This document shows, piece after piece, positions 1 to 8,598 of a DNA stretch of 36,757 nucleotides. The notes beneath the pieces were generated by a model, which was not told where the DNA came from, did no database searches, and saw only the letters and a program-made list of their open reading frames with translations. Each line of letters starts with the position of its first letter. Position 1 is the first letter of the stretch. The stretch spans positions 1 through 36,757 of the forward strand of contig JASEEW010000001.1 in assembly GCA_030019485.1 (NCBI GenBank). Reading direction: 5' to 3'. This DNA is from Thermoplasmatales archaeon (lineage in GTDB: Archaea; Thermoplasmatota; JASEFT01; JAUWIS01). Made by a program: the position numbers and the translations under genes.

Positions 1-1
1 G

Positions 2-787
2 GTAAACAGAATAAATGATGCTATTGCCATAAAATGTGATGAATATGAGAAATGGATTATTCCAGGAGGAGGCATTGATTTTATTCTTTCCATAGAAAAT
101 AATGGAAACAACAATGAAAACGATGAGGTTTCACTCACAGTAGATCCTCTGCCGAAAGGCTGGAATGCAAGTCTGGATAATTACAAACCAAGTATCCTGG
201 GCAAATCCAAAGCAACCGTGACCCTTACTGTGACTGCCCCTTCGAGCGCTAAATTAGATGATTACACAAACATATATGTTTATGCCGTACTTGAAAGAAA
301 CAATACCACCGTCGCATCAAAGGTTTTAAAAGCTGTGGTTTCACTTCCAGACCTCACAGTAAAAAATCTTACATTATCAAAATCTCATCCAAGGATTGGT
401 GAGGACATAACAATAAACGCAACTATCTGGAACATTGGGAGGGTTGATGCGTTTTCATCAACCGGTTTTGAGGCAAGATTCTATGTTGATGACAAACAGG
501 TAAACACAACATACATAAACCAGACAACAATAAAACCTGGTGAAAATATAACTGTATCCGCCGGCTGGAACACAACAGGTTTTGAGTCAGGATGGAGAAC
601 TGTTAAGGTTTCAGTTGGGCCCTATAATGATACACTGAATGAACTTAACAGGGGCAACAACTATGCATCAAAATCCATACTTGTAGGAAAGGAAAAGGCA
701 TGGTGGAAACTGGCTGCAGTTATAGTGGGAATAATAGCATTCATGGCTGCAGTTGCCCTGATACGTAAAATCAGAAGAAGAAGATAA
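2..787 (+). CDS. CARDB/NEW3-type exported surface protein, C-terminal fragment
   Basis: The frame is open from base 2, so the gene starts before the window; an internal ATG at 218 is not the true start. The visible 261 residues hold two beta-sandwich modules. The first, about residues 20-110, resembles the NEW3 type (GWNASLDN, then a VTVTAP-like strand). The second, about 115-225, is a typical CARDB module (PDLTVKNLTLS, IWNIGRVDA, NELNRGNNYASKSI). After that comes one hydrophobic segment (WWKLAAVIVGIIAFMAAVAL) and a basic tail RKIRRRR. That arrangement predicts an extracellular protein anchored at its C terminus. Many N-x-S/T sites are present, which fits the N-glycan genes next door. Ligand and function are unknown. 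It resembles in style the large PKD protein at the other end of the window. Confidence 0.8.
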   Translation, partial: VNRINDAIAIKCDEYEKWIIPGGGIDFILSIENNGNNNENDEVSLTVDPLPKGWNASLDNYKPSILGKSKATVTLTVTAPSSAKLDDYTNIYVYAVLERNNTTVASKVLKAVVSLPDLTVKNLTLSKSHPRIGEDITINATIWNIGRVDAFSSTGFEARFYVDDKQVNTTYINQTTIKPGENITVSAGWNTTGFESGWRTVKVSVGPYNDTLNELNRGNNYASKSILVGKEKAWWKLAAVIVGIIAFMAAVALIRKIRRRR

Positions 788-847
788 ACTCCGCAACCAA
801 AAGCAAGTCGGTATAGATTTCACGTCGAAATCTATGTTGCGGAGTTT
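786..847. terminator. Nested stem-loop between convergent genes
   Basis: A perfect 12-base inverted repeat (AAACTCCGCAAC at 786-797, GTTGCGGAGTTT at 836-847) encloses a second perfect 9-base hairpin (ATAGATTTC at 813-821, loop ACGTC, GAAATCTAT at 827-835). The inner hairpin stacks directly against the 3' arm of the outer stem; the 5' side has a 15-base unpaired stretch. It begins at the stop codon of the upstream gene and sits 16 bases from the end of the convergent glycosyltransferase gene. It could stop transcription in both directions or be a small structured RNA or element. The pairing is visible; the role is inferred. Confidence 0.5.
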
Positions 848-862
848 AGTAAACATTTTTTT

Positions 863-1942
863 TCAACATTCTATTAATGAGCTCATTTTTTCCATGAATT
901 TTTTTTCATCAAACTTTTTTGCTCTGTTTATGCACTCATCCTTCATTTTCTCCAGCTCATTGATACCGATTTTTTTAATTTTGTTTACAAATGCATCAAC
1001 ATTTGCAGGTAGAAGCCATCCTGTTTTTCCATCCATTATTGTTTCCCTGTACCCCCCTTCATTGGCAGCAAGTGTGATTTTCCCAGAAGCCATTGCCTCA
1101 AGCGGTGTCATTCCAAAATCCTCATCCTGGGCTGTTGTTATATGTCCTTTGCATTCAGCATAAAGTTTTGTTAATTCCTTTTCATCGATTTCGCCAAGAA
1201 GTTCCACATTTTTTGGTATCCTCAGTTTATTAACATATTTCTCTGCCTCATCCCCTTTACCATACCAGCCAACGATTTTGAGTTTTTCATCTGGCAGTTT
1301 TCTGAATATCTCAAGCTGCAGCTCTATCCTTTTATGAGGATACAACCTGTTCACGGAAAGCCAGAAATCACCTATTCTACCAAAATAGTAGTTTGATGTG
1401 GGTATCGATGGATGCACAATTTCAGAATTCTTACAATAAAATTTTCTAACCCTTTCCTGCACATTTTTACTGTTGACAACAATTTTATCCATATACTTCA
1501 TTGAGAGTTTATCGAGTTTGGCATGCCCCCATGTCCAAATCCTAAAAAATATTTTTTTCAATCCTTTTTGATCCTTAATTATATTTTCCCTTAAATCATA
1601 GAATGCTCTTACAGGTGTATGGCAGTAATAAAGATTAGGATGATGATGAAAAGATGCATAATGTGCCCAGTTACCTGAAAAAATAAAAAAATCATATTTG
1701 TCCGAAAAATCACAGGTCAGAAATTTGGATGTTGTGTATACCTGTTTTAAACCAGGGATGGGGGGGTTCTTTCCAATCTCAATAACATTTACATCATCAA
1801 ACCCTGCCTTTCTAATCCTCTCTTTATCTATATCAGTTGATATTACATCTGCTTTAATTCCTTTTGCTAAGGTAAGCATGAGTTTTTCTCCACCCCCAAT
1901 CGCAGTAAAATAATCATGGAATATTGCGATTTTTTTATTCAT
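863..1942 (-). CDS. Glycosyltransferase family 4 (GT-B fold)
   Basis: A 359-residue GT-B glycosyltransferase, cytosolic, expected to move a sugar from a nucleotide-sugar donor to a glycan acceptor. The N-terminal acceptor half opens with KIAIFHDYFTAIGGGEKLM, including the glycine loop. The C-terminal donor half has the GT4 nucleotide-sugar region: RLYPHKRIELQ near residue 200, then EDFGMTPLEAMASG near 275-288 with the E-x7-E pair, and a GWLLP strand. Donor and acceptor cannot be told from sequence. The ATG start has a TATA-like box 19-29 bases upstream and no Shine-Dalgarno, so the transcript is probably leaderless. It is divergent from a second GT4 gene at 2019. Confidence 0.88.
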   Translation of the reverse strand: MNKKIAIFHDYFTAIGGGEKLMLTLAKGIKADVISTDIDKERIRKAGFDDVNVIEIGKNPPIPGLKQVYTTSKFLTCDFSDKYDFFIFSGNWAHYASFHHHPNLYYCHTPVRAFYDLRENIIKDQKGLKKIFFRIWTWGHAKLDKLSMKYMDKIVVNSKNVQERVRKFYCKNSEIVHPSIPTSNYYFGRIGDFWLSVNRLYPHKRIELQLEIFRKLPDEKLKIVGWYGKGDEAEKYVNKLRIPKNVELLGEIDEKELTKLYAECKGHITTAQDEDFGMTPLEAMASGKITLAANEGGYRETIMDGKTGWLLPANVDAFVNKIKKIGINELEKMKDECINRAKKFDEKKFMEKMSSLIEC

Positions 1943-1960
1943 GCATGAATAGATATTCTT

Positions 1961-1971
1961 TTAAGTATAAA
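1961..1971 (-). promoter_or_regulatory. TATA-like box of the 863-1942 glycosyltransferase gene
   Basis: On the minus strand TTTATACTTAA lies 19-29 bases before the ATG at 1942. The spacing puts initiation at or close to the start codon, as in archaeal leaderless transcription. No ribosome site is seen between box and ATG. Confidence 0.45.
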
Positions 1972-2018
1972 AATTAAACTGGAAAAACTAATTATTCACA
2001 ACTTCTTAACATTTAAGG

Positions 2019-3152
2019 ATGAAAATACTTTATTTAGCACCGTGTCAACCATTTCCAGCACCTCATGCGGGTTTCACTCATACATACAATATGACAAAAA
2101 ACCTACAAGCATTGGGTCATGACATCCATGTTGTTGCCAGATATACAAAAAAAACCGATATAGGATGCTGCATAGAATATGATAACCTACCGGTATATTA
2201 TGTAGATTGGTCCATACATAGTTTACCTAAATTCATAAACTCATTTGTTCATACTTTGAAAGTTATTGATGATGTGGACATAATCCATGAGCGGTTTGAG
2301 GTGCCAGGCGGTGCTGGAATTATATATAGCAAAATGTTTAATATACCAAGTATCTTAGAGGTAAACGATCCTTTTCTTGATAAACAACCTACCAAAAATT
2401 TACCTCAGAAAATTAGGGGTTTCATGATGGGGGGGAACAGGTCATGGCAACTGAGATCCTTCTCAGGGATTGTTACCCAAACGAGGATATTAAAAAACAT
2501 AATTTCAAAAGAAACAAACGTGCCTATAGAGATTGTTCCTAATGGTGTAAACCCTTCATTTTTTAATCCTGATGTAAAATCAGTATATACCTCTGATAAA
2601 AAGGTTATAGGATTTGTTGGGGCGTTCGAAAAATGGCATGGGGTAAATGATTTAATAGATGCTTTTAAAATAGTCAGGAAAAAAGAAAATGTAAAACTGT
2701 TGCTTATAGGTGGTGAAAGAAAAAAAATAATTGGGGATATCGTTTTCACAGGCCCTATTCCATACAAAGAGATGCCAGGATATCTAGCTTCTTGTAATAT
2801 CTTAGTTGCGCCATTTAATCCTATGTCAGATGAGAAAAAAAAGGAGATATTCCAAAAATACGGTATGTGGTGGAGCCCACTGAAAATATTTGAGTACATG
2901 GCTGTGGGTAAACCTGTTGTTACATCAAATGTGGGTGTTATACCAGAGTATGTTGAAGATGCAGGTTTGATATACAAAGCAGGGGATATAAAGGATTTAG
3001 CGAGCAAAATTCTTCTATTGCTTGATGATGATAAGTTAGCGGAAAGGTTAGGCAGATGTAGTAGGGAAAAGGTGGTAGAGAGTTATACTTGGGAAAGCCA
3101 GGCAAAGAAAATGATTGAATTTTACAAGAAAACATTAAACATGTTTAAATAA
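2019..3152 (+). CDS. Glycosyltransferase family 4 (GT-B fold)
   Basis: A 377-residue GT4 enzyme. The N terminus MKILYLAPCQPFPAPHAGFT is the usual first strand and glycine/proline loop. The donor domain starts near residue 190 (KKVIGFVGAFEKWHGVNDLIDAF), followed by KLLLIGG, the IPYKEMPGYLASCNILVAPF segment, and the E-x7-E region in KIFEYMAVGKPVVTSNVGVIPEYV. Two cysteines near residues 47-48 (DIGCCIEYD) are unusual. The gene diverges from the glycosyltransferase at 863-1942. Its last 8 bases overlap the 3' end of the convergent methyltransferase gene. The sugar transferred is unknown. Confidence 0.88.
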   Translation: MKILYLAPCQPFPAPHAGFTHTYNMTKNLQALGHDIHVVARYTKKTDIGCCIEYDNLPVYYVDWSIHSLPKFINSFVHTLKVIDDVDIIHERFEVPGGAGIIYSKMFNIPSILEVNDPFLDKQPTKNLPQKIRGFMMGGNRSWQLRSFSGIVTQTRILKNIISKETNVPIEIVPNGVNPSFFNPDVKSVYTSDKKVIGFVGAFEKWHGVNDLIDAFKIVRKKENVKLLLIGGERKKIIGDIVFTGPIPYKEMPGYLASCNILVAPFNPMSDEKKKEIFQKYGMWWSPLKIFEYMAVGKPVVTSNVGVIPEYVEDAGLIYKAGDIKDLASKILLLLDDDKLAERLGRCSREKVVESYTWESQAKKMIEFYKKTLNMFK

Positions 3153-3792
3153 GCCTTCTTGCTTTGATAACTATCCCCATTGATCTATAAATTTTCAAAA
3201 ATTTTATGTCAAAAACACCTGCTTTTTTAATAACCCTAAGTTTGTTTTTCTCGAGAAGTTTTTCTAAATCCTTAAATGTAAAGTAATGTAGGTGCCCGCC
3301 GTCATATGCTTCTTCGTCATCTGAGGTTTTAGGAAATCTCCCTGCAATTATAGAGATGACGTGTTTCCAATACTGGATATTTGGTGATGAGATAATAAGT
3401 ATCCCACCTTTTTTTATAACCCTACTGAGTTCAGCGGTAAACTTTCTTGGGTCAAAAATGTGCTCTATCACATCGAGACAAATAACAGCATCAAAACAAT
3501 TGTCTTTAAAAGGCAACCCCAGATTGAGATTAGCTTTGACCGCTCTTATCGAAAGTTCTTGTGCTCGTCGAAGTGCTTCCCTCGACAAATCAACACCATA
3601 AATTTCTTTGTATCTATCTTTAACCAATGTAGCAAAACTACCGTTTCCGCATCCGATATCTAATAACCTATCACCTGAACCAACCAACTTCGATGCAATA
3701 TCCATCCTAGAGCCTGTCTCTACTTTTCTACTCTCTTTTAATTTTCTAGCCCATATCTCGTCGTATATCTTTGTTATTTTTACAGTTAGCAC
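3145..3792 (-). CDS. Class I SAM-dependent methyltransferase
   Basis: A Rossmann-fold methyltransferase of about 215 residues, Methyltransf_11/25 type. SAM motif I is LLDIGCGNGSF, followed by the acidic end of strand 2 (IYGVDLS), then FDAVICLDVIEHI (motif post-I/II) and RVIKKGGILIISSPN (motif III). Such enzymes in glycan loci often methylate sugars or lipid-linked glycans. The frame is open to a GTG at 3801, but AGGTGA lies at the right distance from the GTG at 3792. The truncated paralogue at 4571-4756 also begins its conserved MLTxKIT with a start codon at that position, so 3792 is preferred. Upstream bases (3802-3825) match the end of the GT gene at 4753, a trace of an older GT-methyltransferase pair. 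Confidence 0.85.
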   Translation of the reverse strand: MLTVKITKIYDEIWARKLKESRKVETGSRMDIASKLVGSGDRLLDIGCGNGSFATLVKDRYKEIYGVDLSREALRRAQELSIRAVKANLNLGLPFKDNCFDAVICLDVIEHIFDPRKFTAELSRVIKKGGILIISSPNIQYWKHVISIIAGRFPKTSDDEEAYDGGHLHYFTFKDLEKLLEKNKLRVIKKAGVFDIKFLKIYRSMGIVIKARRLI

Positions 3793-3829
3793 AACACTCA
3801 CCTTTCTATAAGAGTTTTATTTCATCCAA

Positions 3830-4549
3830 TCATACACCCAGCATTTTTCCGATTTTATTATAAATTTGCCACAGCTTTCTATGCTTATCCACGTTCAACA
3901 CATCTTTTATGTTAATCCCTTTACTCCCCACCCATAAACCACCAACGTCTTTACAATAGTCCTTAAACAAAACGTGATATTTATATAATCCAAACGGTTC
4001 ATGGTAATAATTTCTATTTGCATCGTGAAGGATTACCACGCCTTCATTTTTAACAAGCTTATAAGCCTTAATTAGACAGTCCTTCCTCGCTCTACCATCA
4101 ACTAAGATAAAATCAAAATTTCCAAACTTACTTGGGAATTCTACATAATCTGTTAAATCAGGATATGCACCATCTCCATACTTATCTGTCCATGGAAAAT
4201 GATTTGGGGGTATATGAAATATTTCAACATTCGAATTTTGATTTATATTTTCAATTTTTTTAGACCAGTCTTTTTCATGTTCTATAGAAATCCACTTCGA
4301 ATTTTCGCTCACAAAAATTGGAAAATATATTGTACCATAACCTGTCCCCCACTCCAAACACTTCTGAGGTTGTAAATGTTTTAATATCTCTTTAATAATT
4401 TCAATTTCTCTATATTTCATCCAAGGCTTGATTATTATCTTATTGAAAACTTTGCCTAATATTTTATCTCTATATTCTCTATAAATTTGTGAAAAGAATA
4501 TTGTAATAGCAGGTATGTTGTCTTTCATGCTTCTTTCATGTTGAACCAT
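3830..4549 (-). CDS. Putative class I methyltransferase (Methyltransf_24-like)
   Basis: A 239-residue protein with a Rossmann-like nucleotide-binding core. CLEWGTGYGT near residue 63 stands where SAM motif I (xxExGxGxG) is expected, WISIEHEKDW is the strand-2 acidic region, and FDFILVDGRARKDC followed by NEGVVILHDANR resembles the metal-linked DGxH/VxxDN region of O-methyltransferase-like proteins. Substrate is unknown; sugar or lipid-glycan methylation is a guess from context. The ATG is preceded by a weak AGGGGT. The gene lies between an intact methyltransferase and the truncated copy of that same methyltransferase, so it seems to have arrived with or after the duplication. Confidence 0.65.
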   Translation of the reverse strand: MVQHERSMKDNIPAITIFFSQIYREYRDKILGKVFNKIIIKPWMKYREIEIIKEILKHLQPQKCLEWGTGYGTIYFPIFVSENSKWISIEHEKDWSKKIENINQNSNVEIFHIPPNHFPWTDKYGDGAYPDLTDYVEFPSKFGNFDFILVDGRARKDCLIKAYKLVKNEGVVILHDANRNYYHEPFGLYKYHVLFKDYCKDVGGLWVGSKGINIKDVLNVDKHRKLWQIYNKIGKMLGV

Positions 4550-4570
4550 ATTGACCCCTATCTCAATTTA

Positions 4571-4756
4571 TCATGCACGCCGAGCCGATTGTGCATAACG
4601 CCCCCCCCAGCTATCTAATAACCTATCACCTAGATCAACTAACTTTGATGCAATATCCATCCTAGACCCTTTTTCTACTTTTCTAATTTCTTTAGATTTT
4701 CTAGCCCATATCTCATCATATATTTCTGTTATTTTTCCAGTTAACATATCTGTCAC
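4571..4756 (-). pseudogene. Truncated duplicate of the 3145-3792 methyltransferase
   Basis: About 46 residues (KIxxIYDEIWARK, then RKVE.GSRMDIASKLV, GDRLLD) match the first part of the intact methyltransferase at 3145-3792. Homology stops at the SAM motif: the intact copy has LLDIGCGNG, this one LLDSWGGRYAQSARRA. Nucleotide identity is high from about 4614 to 4745 and continues weakly past the start into the end of the upstream glycosyltransferase. The break is next to a run of eight C and a GC-rich stretch (4571-4612) unlike the surroundings. Without motif I and the rest of the fold it cannot be an enzyme. Its upstream GTG overlaps the stop codon of the GT gene. Confidence 0.8.
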
Positions 4757-5976
4757 TTTATATCTATAAGGGATTTATACACATTTATAGTTTCATCAAC
4801 CATTTTTTCTACGCTGAACTTTTCTAAAATTTTTCTTCTCGCATTTTTCTTAATTTTGTTTGAAATTTCTTTTTCCATTAAAACTTTCATAACAGATTCA
4901 GTTAAAGCCTTTGTATCACCCGCAGGCACAAGAATCCCATCTTTCCAGTTTTCAATCACATCTGGAATCCCACCAATGTTTGAGGCAATAACTGTTTTTC
5001 CAGATGCCATAGCTTCTAAAACAACCAATGGTAATCCTTCAACCCTGATGCTGGGTGCAACAAATACGTCAGATGCAGAATAATATTTTGGTAAATCGTT
5101 ATCTAAAACCTCACCAGTGAATATTACGTTTCCATCTATACCCAAATTTTTTACTTGCACCTTTAAGCTGTCCATGTATGGCCCAACACCAACGATTAAC
5201 AACACCGCGTTTGCCCCTCTCAGAATTTTTGGAAGGGAATAAATAACATTTTGAAATCCTTTTTCTCTTTCAACCCTACCTACACATAAAATCATTTTTT
5301 TTGTATTTACACCATACTTCATTCTAACATCATCCCCATCCATACTTGGACTGAATTTATTTGTGTCAATCCCATTCAGAATGGGAAAAACCTTTCTACT
5401 ATCTATAGGATAGTAGTTTTTTAAATGAGGAATTAGTTTTTGACTTACTGTGATTATTGCATCAGAACTAGGAAGGTAAGCTCTTTCCCATATTATATAT
5501 TTGTATAAATCCTTAAAAATATCTAGCAATGATAACCCAGAATTTATGGGATGACGAAATGAGAACTGGAGAGTTTTGGTTTTTGCCTCATTAAGAAATG
5601 TGCCATGCAATGTTGCAACAAATGGAAGATTATATTTTTTATTCAATCCTTTTTTTATAAGATAATATCCACCCGCACTTTGACTATGGACTATATCAAA
5701 CCTTTCTTGTTTATGCAGTGTTTCAAATTTTTTAACACTTTCAAACCACCATTTCTTTGAATATATTCTTGGTTTTGTGTGCTTTAGATAATAAATATCT
5801 ACACCCTCTATGTTCTCCCGCTCATCCCCTTTAGGATGCCCTGTAGTGATAACACTTACATTATGTCCCTTTTTTACAATGCCTTTACAGAGAAGTAAGG
5901 TATGTCCTTCCATGCCACCAGTACCATGTGCAGGTATTGCGCGTGTAAGTATGCAAATATTGTATTTTCGTGCCAT
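4753..5976 (-). CDS. Glycosyltransferase family 4 (GT-B fold)
   Basis: A GT4 enzyme of 407 residues from the preferred ATG at 5976 (MARKYNICILTRAIPAHGTGGMEGH). The N-terminal loop GTGGMEGH is typical of the acceptor domain. The donor domain has ILCVGRVEREKGFQNVI near residue 215, AVLLIVGVGPY, VIFTGEV, YYSASDVFVAPS and the E-x7-E pair in EGLPLVVLEAMASGKTVIAS. The frame can be extended to a TTG at 6069, but that extension runs over the promoter of the divergent gene. An AT-rich TATA-like stretch precedes the ATG, so leaderless transcription is likely. The stop overlaps the truncated methyltransferase, showing that the ancestral order was GT followed by methyltransferase. Confidence 0.87.
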   Translation of the reverse strand: MARKYNICILTRAIPAHGTGGMEGHTLLLCKGIVKKGHNVSVITTGHPKGDERENIEGVDIYYLKHTKPRIYSKKWWFESVKKFETLHKQERFDIVHSQSAGGYYLIKKGLNKKYNLPFVATLHGTFLNEAKTKTLQFSFRHPINSGLSLLDIFKDLYKYIIWERAYLPSSDAIITVSQKLIPHLKNYYPIDSRKVFPILNGIDTNKFSPSMDGDDVRMKYGVNTKKMILCVGRVEREKGFQNVIYSLPKILRGANAVLLIVGVGPYMDSLKVQVKNLGIDGNVIFTGEVLDNDLPKYYSASDVFVAPSIRVEGLPLVVLEAMASGKTVIASNIGGIPDVIENWKDGILVPAGDTKALTESVMKVLMEKEISNKIKKNARRKILEKFSVEKMVDETINVYKSLIDIK

Positions 5977-6057
5977 TCTAAGAAAAGATAATATATTAAG
6001 CGTTATTAATGTTTTACTTATTGTTGTTGTATTACACAGCACTATGAAACGAAAGGC

Positions 6058-6064
6058 TTTATAG
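6058..6064 (+). promoter_or_regulatory. TATA-like box of the 6089 cupin gene
   Basis: TTTATAG is 25-31 bases upstream of the ATG at 6089, with no ribosome site in between. The arrangement is that of a leaderless archaeal promoter. Confidence 0.45.
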
Positions 6065-6088
6065 GCCAAAATTAGATATAGAATACTG

Positions 6089-6448
6089 ATGAAGAGTAGA
6101 ATGGAAAAAAAAGAGCCTTGGGGTAAATGGGAAAATTTGTTGGTGTATCATCAAGGAATGGGGTACAAGGTTAAGAGAATAACTGTCAGTCTTAAAGAAT
6201 GTTTAAGTCTTCAATATCATCAGCATAGGGATGAATTCTGGGTTGTTGTTTCAGGAACGGGAAAGATTACTTTGGGCAAGGATGTTTTTTTCTTGCAAAG
6301 AGGTAAAAGTGTATTTATACCAAAAACCGTTCCGCATAGGGTTGAAAATCCTGGTGGGATCCCATTGACTATAATAGAAGTGCAAATAGGTGAGCTGTTA
6401 GAAGAGGATGACATTGTGCGGATAGAGGATAAATATGGCAGGGCATGA
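6089..6448 (+). CDS. Cupin-fold mannose-6-phosphate isomerase-like protein
   Basis: A 119-residue single-domain cupin of the ManC/phosphomannose isomerase C-terminal type (COG0662). It has the PWGKWENLLVY opening typical of that family. Cupin motif 1 follows (LSLQYHQHRDEFWVVVSGTGKITLG), with two His and a Glu as metal ligands. Motif 2 is VFIPKTVPHRVENPGGIPLTIIEVQ, with the fourth ligand His. The protein would bind a metal and act on a phosphosugar, or serve as the stand-alone isomerase half that in bacteria is fused to mannose-1-phosphate guanylyltransferase. Its place in a glycan locus that also has mannosyltransferase-like genes fits a GDP-mannose supply role (inference). Length matches stand-alone members. 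Confidence 0.8.
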   Translation: MKSRMEKKEPWGKWENLLVYHQGMGYKVKRITVSLKECLSLQYHQHRDEFWVVVSGTGKITLGKDVFFLQRGKSVFIPKTVPHRVENPGGIPLTIIEVQIGELLEEDDIVRIEDKYGRA

Positions 6449-6469
6449 TGTTTTACATGGAAAAATAAA

Positions 6470-7525
6470 CTATTTGAATACCCAAAACTTACTACCAACA
6501 AAGTTGTTTAGTGTAGCAACACCAATAGCAACCAGTTGTGCAAGGACATACCACATATTTCCATACTGAACTAGGATATACAAAACCCCTAAATTGATTA
6601 GCAAGCCGATAATACATACAATAAAAAATTTAGAATACTGTCCTGCAACCTTTATGCCTTTACTTTTTTCCTTAAAAGTCCAAATCTTGTTTAAAACAAA
6701 ATTGCTTGATACAGCAACAACAAATGCAACAACAGCGGCAAACATGTACCAGAGATATAAAAATTCAACTAAACTGTACAGTACACAGATATTGACAAGT
6801 ACACCTATACCCCCTACAATGCAGAATTTAAAGAATTGATGAAAAATAGATTTTTTATAAGAATATAACATGAGCAGATGCAAAAGATAATTTTTATATT
6901 CTTTAAAGTTCAACTTGCTTTTTCCATGCTTTCTATCTCTAAAAGTATAGGGAAGTTCTATTACGTTCCGGTAACGGCCTTTTACAAGAATTTCTAGACC
7001 GATTTTGTACCCTTTTGGGTTCAGGTTCACATGGTTTATTATCTCTTTTTTTAAAAAGAAAAAACCAGACATTGGATCATCTATTCTTGTCAGTGGTTTT
7101 GCTAAGAAGGTTGCACCCTTTGACACAATCTTTCTTTTCACTGACCAATTTTCAATATTCCCCCCTTTAGCATATCTGCTTCCAATAACAAAATCTGCCT
7201 TTCCATCAATTATTGGTTTTAACATTACCTGTATCGCATCTGGCGGATGACTTAAATCTGCATCCATAACACCAAAAATGTCACCTTTCGCTATTTTGAA
7301 GCCATCAAGCACAGCGGAAGAAAGACCTGTTTTATTTTTTCTAATTAACACATGAAGATTATATTTTTCCTTTAATTTTTCTGCAACCTGCCCTGTACCA
7401 TCTGGGGAATTGTCATCTACAACAACAACCTCGGTTTCTATATTACGACAGGCATCAAATATTTTTTCTATCAACTTTTCTATATTTTCCTTTTCATTAT
7501 ATGTTGGAATCACTATTGATATCAT
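6470..7525 (-). CDS. Dolichyl-phosphate mannose synthase-like GT2 fused to GtrA membrane domain
   Basis: A 351-residue two-domain protein. Residues 1 to about 225 form a GT-A glycosyltransferase of the DPM1 family: SIVIPTYNEKENI, VVVVDDNSPDGT, GVMDADLSHPP (metal-binding DxD), GSRYAKGG, and DDPMSGFFFLKK. Residues about 230-350 form a GtrA-like unit with four membrane helices, recognised by FKFCIVGGIGVLVN, SNFVLNKIWTF and FIVCIIGLLINLGVLY. It should load a sugar, probably mannose or glucose, onto a polyprenyl phosphate at the cytoplasmic face. The GtrA part may help flip or position the lipid sugar. It sits 9 bases downstream of a PIG-V-like transferase, a family that usually uses such lipid-linked donors, so the two probably act in sequence. 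Confidence 0.9.
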   Translation of the reverse strand: MISIVIPTYNEKENIEKLIEKIFDACRNIETEVVVVDDNSPDGTGQVAEKLKEKYNLHVLIRKNKTGLSSAVLDGFKIAKGDIFGVMDADLSHPPDAIQVMLKPIIDGKADFVIGSRYAKGGNIENWSVKRKIVSKGATFLAKPLTRIDDPMSGFFFLKKEIINHVNLNPKGYKIGLEILVKGRYRNVIELPYTFRDRKHGKSKLNFKEYKNYLLHLLMLYSYKKSIFHQFFKFCIVGGIGVLVNICVLYSLVEFLYLWYMFAAVVAFVVAVSSNFVLNKIWTFKEKSKGIKVAGQYSKFFIVCIIGLLINLGVLYILVQYGNMWYVLAQLVAIGVATLNNFVGSKFWVFK

Positions 7526-7534
7526 TTAAACCAT

Positions 7535-8575
7535 CTATCCTTTAATAGATTTTCTTCTATTAATGTTTCTCTTAATTTTAGATATTAAGAGTCCGACACC
7601 AATGGGAAAAGGAAACAGAACAGATAAAAACCTATGAAAATCATAAACACATTTCAAACAGGAGTAAAAAGAAATAAAAACAACCATGTATATTGCAAGG
7701 TCCGTGTATCTTTTTTTAAATAGATACCACGATATGTATAAATAAACACCTATCATAGCAATCCAAACAAACTCAAAGTAGAGATGCTGATAAAAGATTT
7801 CATTAAAAAAACCAAAAAAAGGGAAAGTAAGCCCTTGTTTCCATCCTTTCTGCGCCTGTAGGTAAATGAAGAAATCGCCAGATATTAGATAGTAGTAACT
7901 AAAAACTATGACAAGCCCCATAGGGATCAAGAATAAACACACAATTTTCTTAACCCTGAATTTTATGTTTTTTAACAATCGAACAAAAACAGGGGATACA
8001 TTATAAATTGGAAATGAGGGAAGTACAAGTAACAGAAAATATATGGGACAAAGTAAAACGCCAACCGTTTTTGTCATGGTTGCCATAACTCCAAAAATTG
8101 AGGAAAATAATATTTTGTCTTTTTTGAAATAATAGAACGATACCAGTAATAACAAAATAAACAAAGGCTCAGCCATGCATGCAAAAGCGTATGCTATGAG
8201 GATTGGTTGAGCTGGTAGAAAGATGGATGCAATAAGTTTTTTATTGGTTATATTATATAAATATAGCAACCTGTAGAAAACATAATTAGAAAGTATTAAT
8301 AAGAGAACATTCATTGTTAGAGTGGTTAACTCATACTCCCCTGTGACTGAGGCTAAAGCCTTTATGACAAGGGGATACAGTGGTAGAAAACCAAATGTTG
8401 TATTACTGTATCCATTTTTTGCAATGTCAATGTAGTGTTTTCCATCATATCTTGAGATGAGGTGATGGATAATATTCGTGAAATATGCCCCACCCACCAT
8501 ACATAATACACTACACGTAACCACACAAATAACCAATATCGAAAGAATGCGGATATTAACTTGTATGTTTTTCAT
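7535..8575 (-). CDS. PIG-V/Gpi18-like polytopic mannosyltransferase
   Basis: A 346-residue integral membrane protein with about eight to ten hydrophobic segments. The conserved GT-C luminal loop is visible at RYDGKHYIDIAKNGYSNTTF followed by FLPLYPLVIKAL, the pattern of the Gpi18/PIG-V family (COG5542), where the acidic residue after the first helix is catalytic. Members transfer mannose from a polyprenyl-phosphate donor on the outer face. The gene immediately downstream encodes a DPM1-type enzyme able to make such a donor. Start is an ATG with a TATA-like box 24-31 bases upstream, again suggesting leaderless initiation. The exact acceptor (N-glycan, lipid or protein) is unknown. Confidence 0.78.
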   Translation of the reverse strand: MKNIQVNIRILSILVICVVTCSVLCMVGGAYFTNIIHHLISRYDGKHYIDIAKNGYSNTTFGFLPLYPLVIKALASVTGEYELTTLTMNVLLLILSNYVFYRLLYLYNITNKKLIASIFLPAQPILIAYAFACMAEPLFILLLLVSFYYFKKDKILFSSIFGVMATMTKTVGVLLCPIYFLLLVLPSFPIYNVSPVFVRLLKNIKFRVKKIVCLFLIPMGLVIVFSYYYLISGDFFIYLQAQKGWKQGLTFPFFGFFNEIFYQHLYFEFVWIAMIGVYLYISWYLFKKRYTDLAIYMVVFISFYSCLKCVYDFHRFLSVLFPFPIGVGLLISKIKRNINRRKSIKG

Positions 8576-8598
8576 TGGAGCTACATGAAGGTGAAACC

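Noticed and set aside
2405..3007. 200-residue minus-strand frame inside the second GT4 gene
   Set aside because: It is a shadow of a well-supported gene and has no recognisable motif.
4565..4606. attC-like recombination site from ATGCAC/GTGCAT arms
   Set aside because: The consensus core sites of integron attC are not present and no integrase is nearby.
5977..6069. TTG-initiated N-terminal extension of the third GT4 gene
   Set aside because: It overlaps the neighbouring promoter, is not GT4-like, and the ATG at 5976 starts the normal first strand.
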